Source: Epinephelus fuscoguttatus (taxonomy: Eukaryota; Chordata; Actinopteri; Perciformes; Serranidae). From it: a DNA stretch of 64,000 nucleotides. Of this stretch, positions 11,470 to 23,157 are shown one piece after another. Position 1 is the first letter of the stretch. Every line of letters begins with the position of its first letter. The position numbers and the translations under genes are program-made. The stretch is taken from the NCBI RefSeq assembly GCF_011397635.1, contig NC_064775.1, positions 15,451,452 through 15,515,451 of the forward strand. The letters run 5' to 3'. The notes under the pieces are model-generated. The model saw nothing but the letters and a program-made list of their open reading frames with translations, was not told where the DNA came from and ran no database searches.

Positions 11470-12184
11470 GAAATATAAAGTTATCTTTAACATCTCTAGC
11501 TAACGTTAGCTAAAGTTAGCCTAACGTTAGCTCCTAGCTGCGTTGTTCATCGTGTCACCTTGTCTGCTGGGAGTTCATTGGCCTTATTTTCTAGTTTTGT
11601 ACTTTGGTGATCAAACATCGTTGTTAGCTGTTGTCCAAAGGGCTCTAGTTAAACTAACGTTAACTTCTGGAGCTTAGCTTCATTAACTTATCTGTAATCG
11701 CAGAGATAACAAAGGTTGGTAAATGTTATGCTGATTGATTCAATGTAAATACTGTAGCACCAAACTACCAGAGAGACACTCTTGGTAAAGATGGTAAAAA
11801 GGCAGTTATCCTTTTCTTATATTCTGAGCCAAAAACCTTAACTTCAGTGGCACTTTGATGCACCAAAATTTTGCGGTTTATCACACTTACACTGGGACCT
11901 GTACATTTTGGCATGTAATTTAAGCTTTTATCGACCCTCTCAACAAAATAATGATTAGTATTTCCCTCCAATGTGTAGTTTAGGCCCTTTTGATTACTTC
12001 TCAATGACATCTGATCGTTATGTCTCCAAAAATCATCAATTGCGTCCTCCAAAATGTCGCGTACTGTGACACCTGCCATAGCGCTGGCCGGTCACTGAAT
12101 GCTGATATTTTGTTTGAGTGAATGGAGGGGGGCATGGCTTAGCCATAGGTCAATTGCGAGCACAGCCATTCTTGGCTTTCAGTG

Positions 12185-12375
12185 TCTGATAGTCCACCAC
12201 TGACAATTTCATCACGTTACGTCTCGTCTCATCAACAAAAATAAACCATAGAGTTCTTCTTAGTTTTCATCATCAAGAACTATTTTTAGTTTGTCATCGT
12301 CTCATTTTCGTCATGGAAAAATGGTTGGTGCAGAAATTTTTCATCATAGTTTTCGTCAGTGAAATTAACACTGTT
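12185..12375. mobile_element. Fragment of a TIR element (hAT-like MITE?)
   Basis: Repeated TTTTCGTCA and TTTTCATCAT motifs, ending TTTCGTCAGTGAAATTAACACTG, resemble the end of a widespread fish MITE. No partner end was identified. Confidence 0.45.
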
Positions 12376-12668
12376 GTGATGCCACCTAAATATTTGTGGA
12401 CTTCTATTTTGAAGTCACGAGAAGGCATTTTGGCCATCGTCTTCTTGGATTCTTGGACCCAGAGGTATGAATGTATATTGGCAGCGGGGCCCCATTCATT
12501 CCTCTGAAAACCAAAATGGTTCAATTGCCGTGTATGAAATCACCCAGATGATCGGCGCTGCTTCCCTACTGTACAGCCCATAGACCAAGCACACTAGAGA
12601 CTTCCACCAGCCAAGCCAGCTGCTACCAGTTTAGTGCTCCACTAACTTGAATGGAGAAAAATAATTAA

Positions 12669-12992
12669 AGGGAAATTTCGGTTTCTTTCAACCTGTCTCC
12701 TATCATCCTAAATTTGTTTCAAGTGACTAGTGACGAAAAATAATAGTTAGCATGTTAGCCGTTAGCCTAGATACAGCCAGGGCGCATTAGTAGCATCAGA
12801 CCTGTTAAAACGTAAGTGAACGGGCATCCCTTCAAGTGCAAAGTTAGTCCACTAAACAAGCTTTTTTTCCACAAAGACCACCTCATATCGTTAAGATAAC
12901 GGCTAACATGCTAACTATTATTTTTCGTCACTAGTCACTGGAAACAAATTTAGGATGATAGGAGACAGGTTGAAATAAACCGAAATTTCCCT
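12669..12992. mobile_element. TTAA-flanked foldback MITE (piggyBac-like)
   Basis: TTAA at 12665-12668 and 12993-12996 flank an element that starts AGGGAAATTTCGGTTT and ends AAACCGAAATTTCCCT. The two arms are nearly perfect inverted repeats of about 95 bp, for example GTGACTAGTGACGAAAAATA against TATTTTTCGTCACTAGTCAC. They are separated by about 130 bp of unique sequence. TTAA duplication is typical of piggyBac, and also of Kolobok. There is no coding capacity. Confidence 0.88.
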
Positions 12993-12999
12993 TTAAATC

Positions 13000-13690
13000 C
13001 TGTAACTCTTTACAAATGTTATCGGACCAATAGATCAAATCTTGATAGTGAAACAAGTCATCTCGTTGGGGTTGTGAAGCTCAAAAACATTCAACCACCG
13101 ATTTTAAGACGTCTTTTTCACAATGTAAGTCTATGGGAAAAAAGTCTTTTGGACTGCAGGGCATCATGTGATAGACCTCAATGTTGCAATTGCAAAATGC
13201 TTAATATACTTACCAGGAAAACTGAACATCTGACTCCTTACAGGGTCTTTTAGTACAACAAGACTTTTTTAGGTCACCAAAATGTTACAATTAACTTTGA
13301 TGAATTGAAAACACACTGAAATAGTGACAGCTCAGGCTACGCCCGCACATTGTAAATCTGGGGTTACACCATGATTACGTCACCTAACCAGTGTTGTTAC
13401 CGTGGTAACTGCTTGTCAATAAATGACACCCACCTGTCACACCCTTAATTATGCATAACTTAAAGCCTTAATAATGTAACAATGGGTGTGCTATATAAAA
13501 ATTCATCCTCGTACAGTTCTCATGAATGTTGAGTATAGCTACGGAGACCAAACCGTGTTTTGTACCAGGCTGTAAACATGTTTCTTTCTGCTGTAAAGTT
13601 GGGCATTTTAACATGCCAGTTTATGGGGACTGACTGGCTTCTGGAGCCAAGTGGCTGTTAGATGAACTGCAGGTTTTGACACGTCCATGT
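13000..13690 (+). repeat. Dispersed repeat family A, copy 1
   Basis: Blocks shared with other loci include ACTGAACATCTGACTCCTTA (compare 49225), AATCTGGGGTTACACCAT (reverse complement at about 35655), CCCTTAATTATGCATAACTT (compare 19965, reversed) and GTAAAGTTGGGCATTT (reverse complement at about 35430). It appears to be one long repeat of at least 600 bp with no intact protein. The transposon class is unknown. Confidence 0.7.
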
Positions 13691-14519
13691 TGGCTTCATT
13701 TTTAATAAGCCCTGGAGGATGCTTGTTGGTGCTCATCTTGGTTATTTCCATTTCCTCCAAGAGGTGACCTTTTGTTGACTTTTCCATTTCAGATAGCCAG
13801 TCACAAACATTGTGATTTTTAGGAAAGTCCTCCATGTTGAACTCTCTGGCTTTCCACTCCCTCAGAGGTCAGCACTGTCAGAACAGAATCCACTGGAGCC
13901 AGTTCATTCTGAGCATATTTGTGGTTCTGATGAAAATGATGTAGTTTATCTTTAAGTATATAGAAAGCTGCCAGAGTCACCGACTAGATCAAAGCCCCAC
14001 TTTGAAGAGGAGACAAACTGATAAAGAAGATGAAGATCCTTAAAGTGTTGAGTAAACCTCCATGGCCTCACAGTGGATCGACAAAGATCCAACTACATCT
14101 GTCTCTCTCTGTCTGTCCTCTTCGATCTCTCCAGTCGTCTGTCTTCCTGGCAGGCAGCAGTCTACCCTACACTGGGACCGAAGCCTCCTCGGCAGACAGC
14201 AGCCCTAATTTCATTAATTATAAACCAATATGCTGCTGGCAGCCCCTCTGGAGAGGACTTTACCCAGCGCTGGCATCTGTTCAGCGCAAACACAGCGAGG
14301 GATGAAGGGATGGAGGGAGGAGAAAACAAGGACATCTCTGACTCCCGCCATGGGTGAAGCATGGTGCTGTGCGGGGGGAATGGATGGGGTGATGAAAGAG
14401 GTGGTTGGTGGGGTTTTTAAAGTTCATGTTTCCAACGAGGATGCAGTCTTTCCAACCCAGAAAAAAATGCTCACATTGTACATTTCTGCAAACACTTAGG
14501 TTTAGTACTACATACACTG
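13691..14519. other. Intergenic, no gene recognised
   Basis: Several overlapping open frames of 80-95 codons on both strands (14030-14520) have neither motifs nor splice context. I treat them as chance. Confidence 0.45.
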
Positions 14520-14745
14520 GTAGAAATGTTGCAAAGGGTCACCAAGAAATGACCGGTCTTGTTGTTCATTGGTCTCAAACAACGGTCTGCAGCTTGGCAG
14601 CCGTCTTGCCTAGGTGTTGCACCATCAACCACCCCCTCCACCTCCTGATGACAAAATCAGCTCATACAGTGTGTAAGAATGTAATGTATCGGAGGTTTGG
14701 AGAAATGTACAATATGAACATTTTCTTCTGATGACTGAGCTTAGT
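14520..14745. repeat. Dispersed repeat family C, copy 2
   Basis: Shares GGTCTGCAGCTTGGCAG, the CACCATCA block followed by CCTCC, GATGACAAAATCAGCTCATA and GGAGAAATGTACAATATGAA with the copies at 1900 and 49440. Confidence 0.65.
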
Positions 14746-15774
14746 TTAAGAAACAGGAAACCTCTTTGATTTAAAATTTACTTAAACGCAAAAACCAGAG
14801 AAGAGTTCTACAGAGAAGGAACTTATAGGCAGAAGAAGTCAAATGATAGATTACCATTTTGGGAAGCTAACAACCCTTGACCTGAGACTTTCCTTAAACT
14901 TTTTCTTTGGATTTCCGTTGTCTTCAGATAAACTAGCCACTCAGTGACCTAAAATTGCATCCAGGGCCCTAGAACCAAAAATTGTTGTTTTATGGTATAC
15001 TCCGCTGCAAGAATTGTAATCCTTAAGTTTTCTTGTTTCTAGTTCCAGCTTTGTATAACCTTGTGTCTTCGATTCTTCAAAACTCTACAAGATCCTCCGC
15101 TACACCTTTTTGTTTTTCACTGCTCATTCCATCTCCATCTGTATTAAATCTTCTCCCTAAATGCTTATCAGGGCTTACAGTATGCCTGTGGGACGCCACA
15201 GGCACTTTCCATTGTTTCCTTTGTTAAAATAGAAGCCGTTGACATTGCAGATGGGTAGTAAAATGGCAGTTATTGTTTTGTGTTTGCTGTAATCGTTCTA
15301 TATAATGTTTGGAGCTCCATACTCCTGGTGAGGATGCAACATATTACAACAAACTCAATATATTATAATGTTGGTGAACGCTGACTTTTCCTCTGATGCC
15401 ACCAACAGACCAACCAAAGAGAAAGAAAGAAGGAAACAAAGAAAAAGAATACATATAAACAGGCTGTTAATTCATCCACACCAGAGCTGCTCACAAACCA
15501 ACACATACACACACACAGACACGCATGCATTCAAAGTGCAAAAGCATGTCACCAAAGTGGAAGCTGTTTACTCCCTCATCATTCATAAATTATACACACA
15601 AACACACACATTCAAACACACAGAAAAGTGCGATGGTCTTGTTTAATTTCGATGTTGCGTGGTTGTCAAATAATAGGACAAAAACTGATTAATGATTGTC
15701 AGTGTTATAGCTGAGAATTAACATTAGGCAGAAACAGTGGAATTTTATTAAAAAGAAAAATATCAGTCATGCAT
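14746..15774. other. Intergenic, no gene recognised
   Basis: AT-rich. Short CA-rich patches lie at 15490-15525 and 15590-15620. I see no exon or RNA gene. Confidence 0.5.
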
Positions 15775-16020
15775 ACTTGTAGATTTTGGGTGGGGATGCA
15801 GGGGATTAGCCCCCCCTCAAAATTAAGAACATGAACATGAATTTGCAGAGGAATTTTATTATACTATTATTATGATGAAATTACAGACATTTTCCACCAT
15901 AAATTGCTGCAGAAAAAGCACAAATTGGTGCATTAAAACTGACCAGAATACAGGAAAGTAAGTGTTTGGCACTCAAAATTTCATGGGGGAACACCCAAAC
16001 CCCCTATTTCAGTTTTTTAT
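15775..16020. repeat. Dispersed repeat family D, copy 1
   Basis: Contains GACATTTTCCACCATAAATTG, AAAAGCACAAATTGGTG and CAGAATACAGGAAAGTAAGT followed by an AAATTTCATGGGGG-type end. The same order is found at 39548-39830, and partly at 24520-24720 and 51025-51065. Confidence 0.65.
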
Positions 16021-17335
16021 TTGACATTTATTTAGAGGAAAAAAATAAGATTTGAAAACACATTGACAAAAACTAAAGCTAGCAATCAGTCATTCTTGAG
16101 AACTGAGACAAAACCTTATGTTCCGGGGACAGAGAGTTCATTTTTACACTTAAGCTGGGAAAATATATTTTAAAAGATTAAAGTCTTGACTGTTAACCTT
16201 GTAATGAGCATACATGATCAGTGTCAGAGGTGAGATCCAACAGAGTTGCCTTACGCAGCTGAAATAAGGTTATATATTTATTTTTCACAACAGTCATAGT
16301 GAGTCGCCATTTCATTTTCCAAAGTTGATAAAAGGTCTTAAGAGTAACTGATAATCAAAATAGCTACTCATTTTTAAACCATTAATCTTGGGTACTTTTG
16401 ATTTAGGAGGGCTATAGAGTTGACCCGTTATGGTTGGGACACACCCGATAGCAATATTATTTCATGAATTTATCATAGAATAGACAGCTTACCAGTACTT
16501 ATCCAGCATCCCCACCTTTTTGGAAACCAGGAATTAAGACAAGAGTCCTTGGAATAGAGCTAACCCCTTTTATGCCTCATTGAAGTATGTTTCCTTAGTA
16601 ATCTGTTGGAGTTGACAAAAATCTGGGACAAATTTTTAAAGGGCCAGTATTTTTACAAAAAAAGAAAATTTAAATTAAAATCATTATAGCAGTACATTTT
16701 TTCACTGATGCAATCAGGACATAATATTAGTTTTAGATTTTGAAGGCTGTTAATACATTTTTTTTGGTTAAGAGGAGGGTGCTTTTTCGAACAGGGCAAA
16801 TTCAGAAGATTTAAAAAAAGCAGATCAAAATATTTTATGAATCATATTTCATACATATAAATCCTTTAAAAAATAATGTTTCACACCAAAAATGTAATTC
16901 GTCTGTTTGTAAGTCATAATTTTAAGGTTTTTTGTGTAGGACATTGATTTGTCCCAATTCTCAAGAAAGGGTGTGATAATAATTGTAGCATGATAAAATA
17001 CAAAATAAGGTGATACCCATGTTTGATTTGCCCAACACTACCCATACCATTTGCTGTGCTATTTATTTGTCATACACAATCTGTTTACTGACACTTGATT
17101 ATTATAGGTACCTGTTTAATACTGTTGCTGCAGAGGCCCCATGCATTTCCAAAAGAAACCTAAAGCAGTGATGGGAAAAGGTGAGCTACTTCCTGTATCA
17201 CGGAGCAGCTTTAATGTGATTTTCAGCTCTAATTAGAGTTAAGTCACTTAGTGTGTTGTAATGATGTTTGGCTCACAGAGCAGCAGACGCCGTCCATCAG
17301 CCAAATGAAATATTAAACTGACCTACCGCTGGATT

Positions 17336-17375
<40 letters not shown>

Positions 17376-17443
17376 CTTCATATTTGTACTTGTGTCAGGA
17401 GACCTCCATAGCACACTGTGCGTCCATGGCTGCCATATACAGT

Positions 17444-17478
<35 letters not shown>

Positions 17479-17549
17479 TACACAAATTTATGACCTACAT
17501 TCACAATACACAAACAACAGGGTGTCAGGAGGGGCAGGGTAACAAATGT

Positions 17550-17586
<37 letters not shown>

Positions 17587-18899
17587 GGGGGTGAAAATCT
17601 GCAGGTGCACTGGGCCGTGAATCTAATGCAAAATTAGTGTTATCTTCCTGCCAAATAATTCATGATCCCGCATCCGAAATGATAGCAGAATGACTCGACT
17701 TGTCATCCCCTCGGTCTTTGTCACTCTCCCCCATGAACCATGTTTTATTCAAAATGTCACATAGAGCAGAAACTAGTAAATAAGTACAGCTACAATTGGC
17801 AGTTCCCTGCGTTTGATCCCAAATGACTTTTAGGCCTGATTCGAGCGGTACACAGTATAGGGGACTTGACTTATATGTAACCTTTTCTGCAGTTTTACAG
17901 TACAAAAAGCTTCATGTAATGCCACACAGCTGAAAGTAACCATTACCAGTCAGACTCCCAGATGAAATATTCCAATGAGCATTACAGTGGGAGCTCACAG
18001 ATACTATAAAATGAGCTCCAGCTGCTTTGACTTCATGTCACAGAGCCTGACTCGATGGGTGGGTTCCTCTCCCAGAATCATGATAATCACAATTTTGTAC
18101 CTGCTACATCCAATAAAGGAATTAAGGGAGGTAAAAAGAAACAGCAAAGAGACTTGGCTTCACTTTTACTTGACTGGCTGGAGCCCAGTTGAGTGTGTTT
18201 ACTTTATTGTAGGTCAGTGTGTGCACACCCACTAACTATAGCCAGGGCCCCAGCATATAAAACCCTAAATAATATGTCTACATTTAGAGAAATCATCGGG
18301 TGTCGCTGTGGAATGCAACACCATTGTGGTGAGGCATTTTCACAAAAGAGCAAACAACCTCTGGAGAAAGCCAGAGAAGGGACAATATACTGTAGCTGAT
18401 ATGTCACAATGAGATCAACGCATATCTTTAATGGCGTTAATCAGTTAGTCAGTCAGTCAGTGTCAGTTATTTTAGCACTAGCTGTTGGTCTAAATGTTGT
18501 TTTAGAAGACATCATTACTTTTCTTAGTAACACCTATGTCTACTTTCTTCTGTGAAAAAGACCTGTCTCTCACACCTGTAAAGTGAAACCTGTAGTGCAG
18601 TTGTTTTGCCTTGTTCCATGGAGACATAAACCCTCTACATTCACCATATCTCAGCCATACTACACTGCCATCTATCAGAGGCAGAGAACATAGCACATAC
18701 ATACAGACATAGATGCAAAATAATAAAGATACAGAGAATGTGCCACTAAAGGAAACAGAAGTAGTATGAAATGGGAGAGAAATGCACCAACTAAACTGGA
18801 CTCTTTTTATAAAAGGGCCTCAGACTGGTTGCTCTTTCTATTAGCACTATATCTACATTGACAAGGAAAATGTACAGTTTTCATACAGTTTCTTTCAAA
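16021..18899. other. AT-rich intergenic with microsatellites
   Basis: No gene recognised. A (TG)n run at 17339-17373 is followed 74 bp later by (CA)n at 17447-17473, and (TG)n recurs at 17552-17584. A short (GTCA)n run lies at about 18448-18462. Confidence 0.6.
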
Positions 18900-19110
18900 A
18901 TAAACATATTACGTCAGTATAACATTGCAAATTGACTTTTTTTCCCCTCTACAACAGTAGCACGTGGTTGGGTTTAGAAAAAATTAATAGGGTTTATATG
19001 CATGCAGGAAGCAAACACCAGCCTCCTGGGTGAAAGTTGACGATTACTTGACCCACCCACCTTACTTGGACTTTTCACCCCTGAGTGGTTTCTGACCGCA
19101 TTTCCCCCTG
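18900..19110. repeat. Dispersed repeat family B, copy 2
   Basis: Shares GTGGTTGGGTTTAG, GCAGGAAGCAAACACCAGCC and TCCTGGGTGAAA with 7440-7545. Confidence 0.65.
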
Positions 19111-19639
19111 CCACCATCAGGCACTGTTACATACTGATGGCATGGGATGCCTTTTTCTGCTAATTTAACGTATACACAGTGGGAACAGCTGGCCTGGCCC
19201 TGGACATCTAAGGGCATCACAGACCTGTTATTGCTCAATCTCGTGTGGCTGAACGGCACTTGTCCCCCTAAGAAGTTGGACGCCGACCGCGTCCACTTTG
19301 GTTTCCCAGACGCTGCCCGGCGGGTCATGGGAATAACGCAGCCGGATCGCTAGTTGGCATTGTTTATGGTCAGAACTACGACGTATCTGATCGTCTTCGA
19401 ACCACCAACTTTCGTTCTTGATTCATGAAAACATTCTTTCGCTTTCATCTGTCTTGTGCCGGTCCAAGAATTTCACCTCTCGCGGCACAATACGATTCCA
19501 ATCATGGCCTCAGTTCAGAGAGAAAACCCACAAAATAGAATCGGAGTCCTATTCCATTATTCCAGAGAGGCAGCGTAAAAGGACAGCTTTTTTGTCTGCA
19601 TCATTGCCCAAGAGCTGGTATTCAACAAGTTTGGAATGA

Positions 19640-20000
19640 GACCAGGTTGCAGTATTAGGAATTCTGCTCAAATACCAGTTTTCACTATCTGTATGGAAAG
19701 TTGTAATTAACATACAAGAAAGAAGAATAAAATCCAAGCAGCAAACTCCAGACTTGAAAGTGAAGCCAACACAGAAGTGGCAGACAGTTTTTCTAATGGC
19801 CACTTGAGGCTGTCTCCCAATGGCCAGCTTTACAACATAAATAAACATATCTACAGCCTGGTTCAAAAAACAGTTTTGGTCTCTATAGATAATTTCCCCG
19901 TTCATGTCAATTGTACAGGGGTGAATTTTTATATAACTCACCTAGTTAAATTTCATTATGGCTTAAAGTTATGCATAATTAAGGGCATGGCCACTTGGAG
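19640..20000 (-). repeat. Dispersed repeat family A, copy 2
   Basis: Shares TAAAGTTATGCATAATTAAG (reverse orientation of the block near 13450) and CTGGTTCAAAAAACAGTTTT (compare CTGGTACAAAAAACTATTTT at about 35467). The 130-codon open frame on the minus strand here lies wholly in repeat DNA. Confidence 0.65.
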
Positions 20001-21702
20001 TGAGAGATGGTGACAGACAAAGTGCCAAACTCGAGGCTTCAAAACCAGAGTCCACAAACCAATATTTTCATACGGTCTGGGAGTAAAGTATGTTAGGTAG
20101 CTCAGTAGTAAGTTATCACTTACATGGAGTGTAAACACAAAAAAATAGCAAGTTAGCCTCAGGCAGTTAGCATAATGGCTAGTTTAGTTGGCAGTAAACT
20201 GATCACGTAAAAAAAAATTCTGACAAACAGAGCTACCACTCACAGTGACCTACCAACATGATGGGTGCGTTCACAGTGCATTTAAGAGGCTAAAAAATAA
20301 GCACATGGTCATACTGTGAAGATAGTAGCACATTCTGATAGATATTTCCTATTTCACAGAATGAGCTACAATGCTTTTAACTAGGCCTACATTTATAGAA
20401 GTTATAGTGCATTCAGATTTACTGCTACTGGTCGGTCATTCTGAGCAGGTCCCACTGTTTGTCAGGGCATCAATCTTTTAATCCAACTCTCATCAACAAT
20501 GTCAATAAACTTTTTTTTATTAAAATATCAAACTATTAAGAACGAGGAAGTGTGAGAGTGAGAGTTTAATTTGATTAACAGCAGCAAGAATTCCACTCAG
20601 AACTGTCTTTAACCCCTTAACATTTGAGTGTAACATTTTTATCAGTGAGTTCGACAGTTTAAGATATTCATAAATAAAAAACACAATGTAGCAGGCTATA
20701 ATTGAAAAAAATATTTCCAAACTCAGATATGGATGGACAAAACTCCTCCGAAGATTCCATATACTGTAACACTGACAAAAGGTTTGGTCTCACTTTTCAA
20801 AAAACACGTGAAGTTTTGTGTGAATACTGGTGGGAATAAGGTGGATATGAAGTCTGCATGCTACACAGGCTACATATGATCTTTGTTTTGTCTTGATAAA
20901 CAAAAGTTGACAAGAAACACAGTCTATAGGAAAACCCTCGTTCTCTGATAACCTAAACACACACACACACACACACACACACATGATTGCATATTCACAC
21001 TCAAAGCCACATGTCTAAGTTGATCATATTTGCCGGTGAAGTTCTATGATTGTAACATAAACAAAACGGAGCGCAGAGAGGGAGGTCTGAGCCCTGTAGT
21101 CACCTGAGTACTCGCAGACATGAAGGTGTGTGTTTATGAGTGTGTGTTTTCTTTTGCTCGCTCCCTAAAGTAAGAAAACGGCCGATCGGTGCCGTGCTCT
21201 GCCAGACTACAAAGTGATTTCATCTCAGTTCATACAAGCTCTTTTGTTGAACCATCACATCCTAGCCGCCACCTCCCCCAGCTAACCCACTGCCATTTAG
21301 AATAACAGATGAATAAATGGACGAGGGGGAAAAACAGTAGACTGAAACCACAGTGGAACTCAGTAATGGTCAGCCAGGCCCACCACGCCTCAGCAAATGT
21401 TTGTCCAAACCTGTTATTTCTGGCATTGTACTGTCTCAAAGAGATCATTTTATTCTCCGAGAGGAATGCAGCAGCTATAAATAGTCTGGAGATGAAGGAG
21501 GGGAAATCAGAGATTTGTAGAGTAATTACAGAGCCAGAGTCAAACCCTTCTGTTATGGCTCATTTTTCATCAACCTCTGTCTCCACGACTGTCTGACTGA
21601 CTGTCCAACTGAGGTAAAATGGCTGTTTTCTCGATGGGAAATGCATTTCTGACCTGATATTTGACCTCTGTTTCATCTTTATCTACTTTTATCTACTCAA
21701 AG
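20001..21702. other. Intergenic, no gene recognised
   Basis: Contains (CA)n at 20956-20982. There are no credible exons. Confidence 0.5.
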
Positions 21703-22030
21703 ATTTAAAGGAACAGTTGACATTTTGGGGAATACGCTTGTTTGTTGTCAACCCCAGAGCCGAATGATGCAGTTTCATCTCTCTGAGGAGACAAAACTGT
21801 TCTCATAAGAAGTTGCACACATGTGACATTTTTGTGTTTCATCACTTCTGATGGCTTTAATGATGTCCTGCCATTTGAGGCATCAGATCAGAATATGTCA
21901 GTTTGGAGTCTGGGGGGGAGAGAACAGATTAGGACTAAGCCTATCTTAGCACAAAGACTGGAAACAGTGAGAAAAATAGCAACAAAATATATCTTTTCTT
22001 CAAGTCCACACCCTTAAATGCCCGTGTTTT
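21703..22030. mobile_element. Solo left end of a TTAA-type MITE
   Basis: TTTAAAGGAACAGTTGACATTTTGGGGAATACGC is the standard left end of the repeat whose right end lies at 8250-8286. The interior (AGCACAAAGACTGGAAACAG) fits that repeat type. No right end was found. Confidence 0.55.
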
Positions 22031-22336
22031 CATCAGTGTAACACTTATGTCAAACAGTCCAGACATTAGCCATTGCCGGCCTCTCGTCACGCAGGAGCGC
22101 TGATTGGGATCTACCTGCATCCTTCTTCTGTTGCTCAGTGTTTGGCCTGGTCCTTTTCCTCAAGCACAAGGCTCACGTCAGAGCCACATTACTCTCATCC
22201 TGACATTTCAGGTAAACAAAGGAGATGACGAAATGAATGACAGGAAACAAAATGTTGTATCGGAACATAAGGTTAAGCTTGGGAGTTTGTGTTCAATAGG
22301 GAGAAAAAACAACTCATTCATTTTTGTTTGATTTAA

Positions 22337-23153
22337 AGGGACAGTTCACCCCCAAATCAAAAAGACCTTTTCCTCTTCCAAAAGATCAGGCATGACCCCT
22401 ACATAAACCTGCACGGTATCTGTCCAAGCACAGCCCAAGCCCAAAACCCAAATTTGTAAAAAATATGTTATATTTTACGTGTTATAATATATAGCTTTTA
22501 ACGTTGAAACATGTATTGCAAGCTAAGGGCTGACATGTTTCCTCACACTACTTCTCCCTCTTTTTACTTTTTTCATGTGCGCTTTGTCTCTTTTCTACAG
22601 TTTAACTACTCTCTGTTGTTCCGTTATCTTTCCCACTGTCAGTATCAGTCTCCCCTTCGTTTTTGTCTTTTTTTCCTCATGATTGAGTCCATTAAAACTC
22701 CTGCCAAAGTGCCATTAAAGCATGAGAACTGCCAGTTCCATTATAAAAAAGAAGATTCAAGAATCGTTGGTCAGTTCCAAGTGGGTTTGGGCAGAGCTCT
22801 AATGAGTAGATGCACCCTTCCCTCTGTGTGATGATTTGGTTGGCGGGTGTAGAAAAAAAATAGTTCTTACATGAAACTGCTCACAACAAGGTCTGTGGAT
22901 TATCTTGAGTAACTGGGATATGATTTCTGGAAAGAGACACTGCTGTTGAGTTTTTCAAATGTATTTTATTGGCTCTTTGAGCACCACAAGCTGAGTGCCA
23001 TGTAGTTCTGTTACACTGGAGAAAAGGTAGACATCTCTACGGCCGATATCCACAATACTGTGCAACTCACACCAAAACAATGTAGAATGATAAACAGCAC
23101 TACAGGTAAGAGGAAAAATGTGAATGTTTTTGATTTGGGGTTGAACTGTTCCT
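22337..23153. mobile_element. TTAA-flanked inverted-repeat element, about 817 bp
   Basis: TTAA at 22333-22336 and 23154-23157 flank terminal inverted repeats of about 28 bp. The left is AAGGGACAGTTCACCCCCAA, and the right reverse-complemented is AAGGAACAGTTCAACCCCAA; both continue ATCAAAAA. The interior is AT-rich with no transposase recognised, so the element is probably non-autonomous. Confidence 0.75.
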
Positions 23154-23157
23154 TTAA

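Larger units (their letters stand above)
10400..12155 (+). mobile_element. THAP-domain DNA transposon with nested insertions
   Basis: Perfect 20-bp terminal inverted repeats bound this element. AATTGACCTATGGCTAAGCC occupies 10400-10419 and its reverse complement 12136-12155. Inside on the + strand is a decayed THAP-type zinc-finger exon (11010-11214). A tRNA-derived SINE is inserted at about 11276-11469. The segment 10540-10740 (CACGATAACATATTTTGCTG, GCGATAATATTGC) looks like another old insertion. P-element and Kolobok superfamilies both use THAP domains. I cannot decide between them, as no clear target-site duplication is visible. Confidence 0.82.

Noticed and set aside
19549-19941. 130-codon minus strand open frame
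   Set aside because: Most of it lies inside repeat family A copy 2 and has no recognisable domain.
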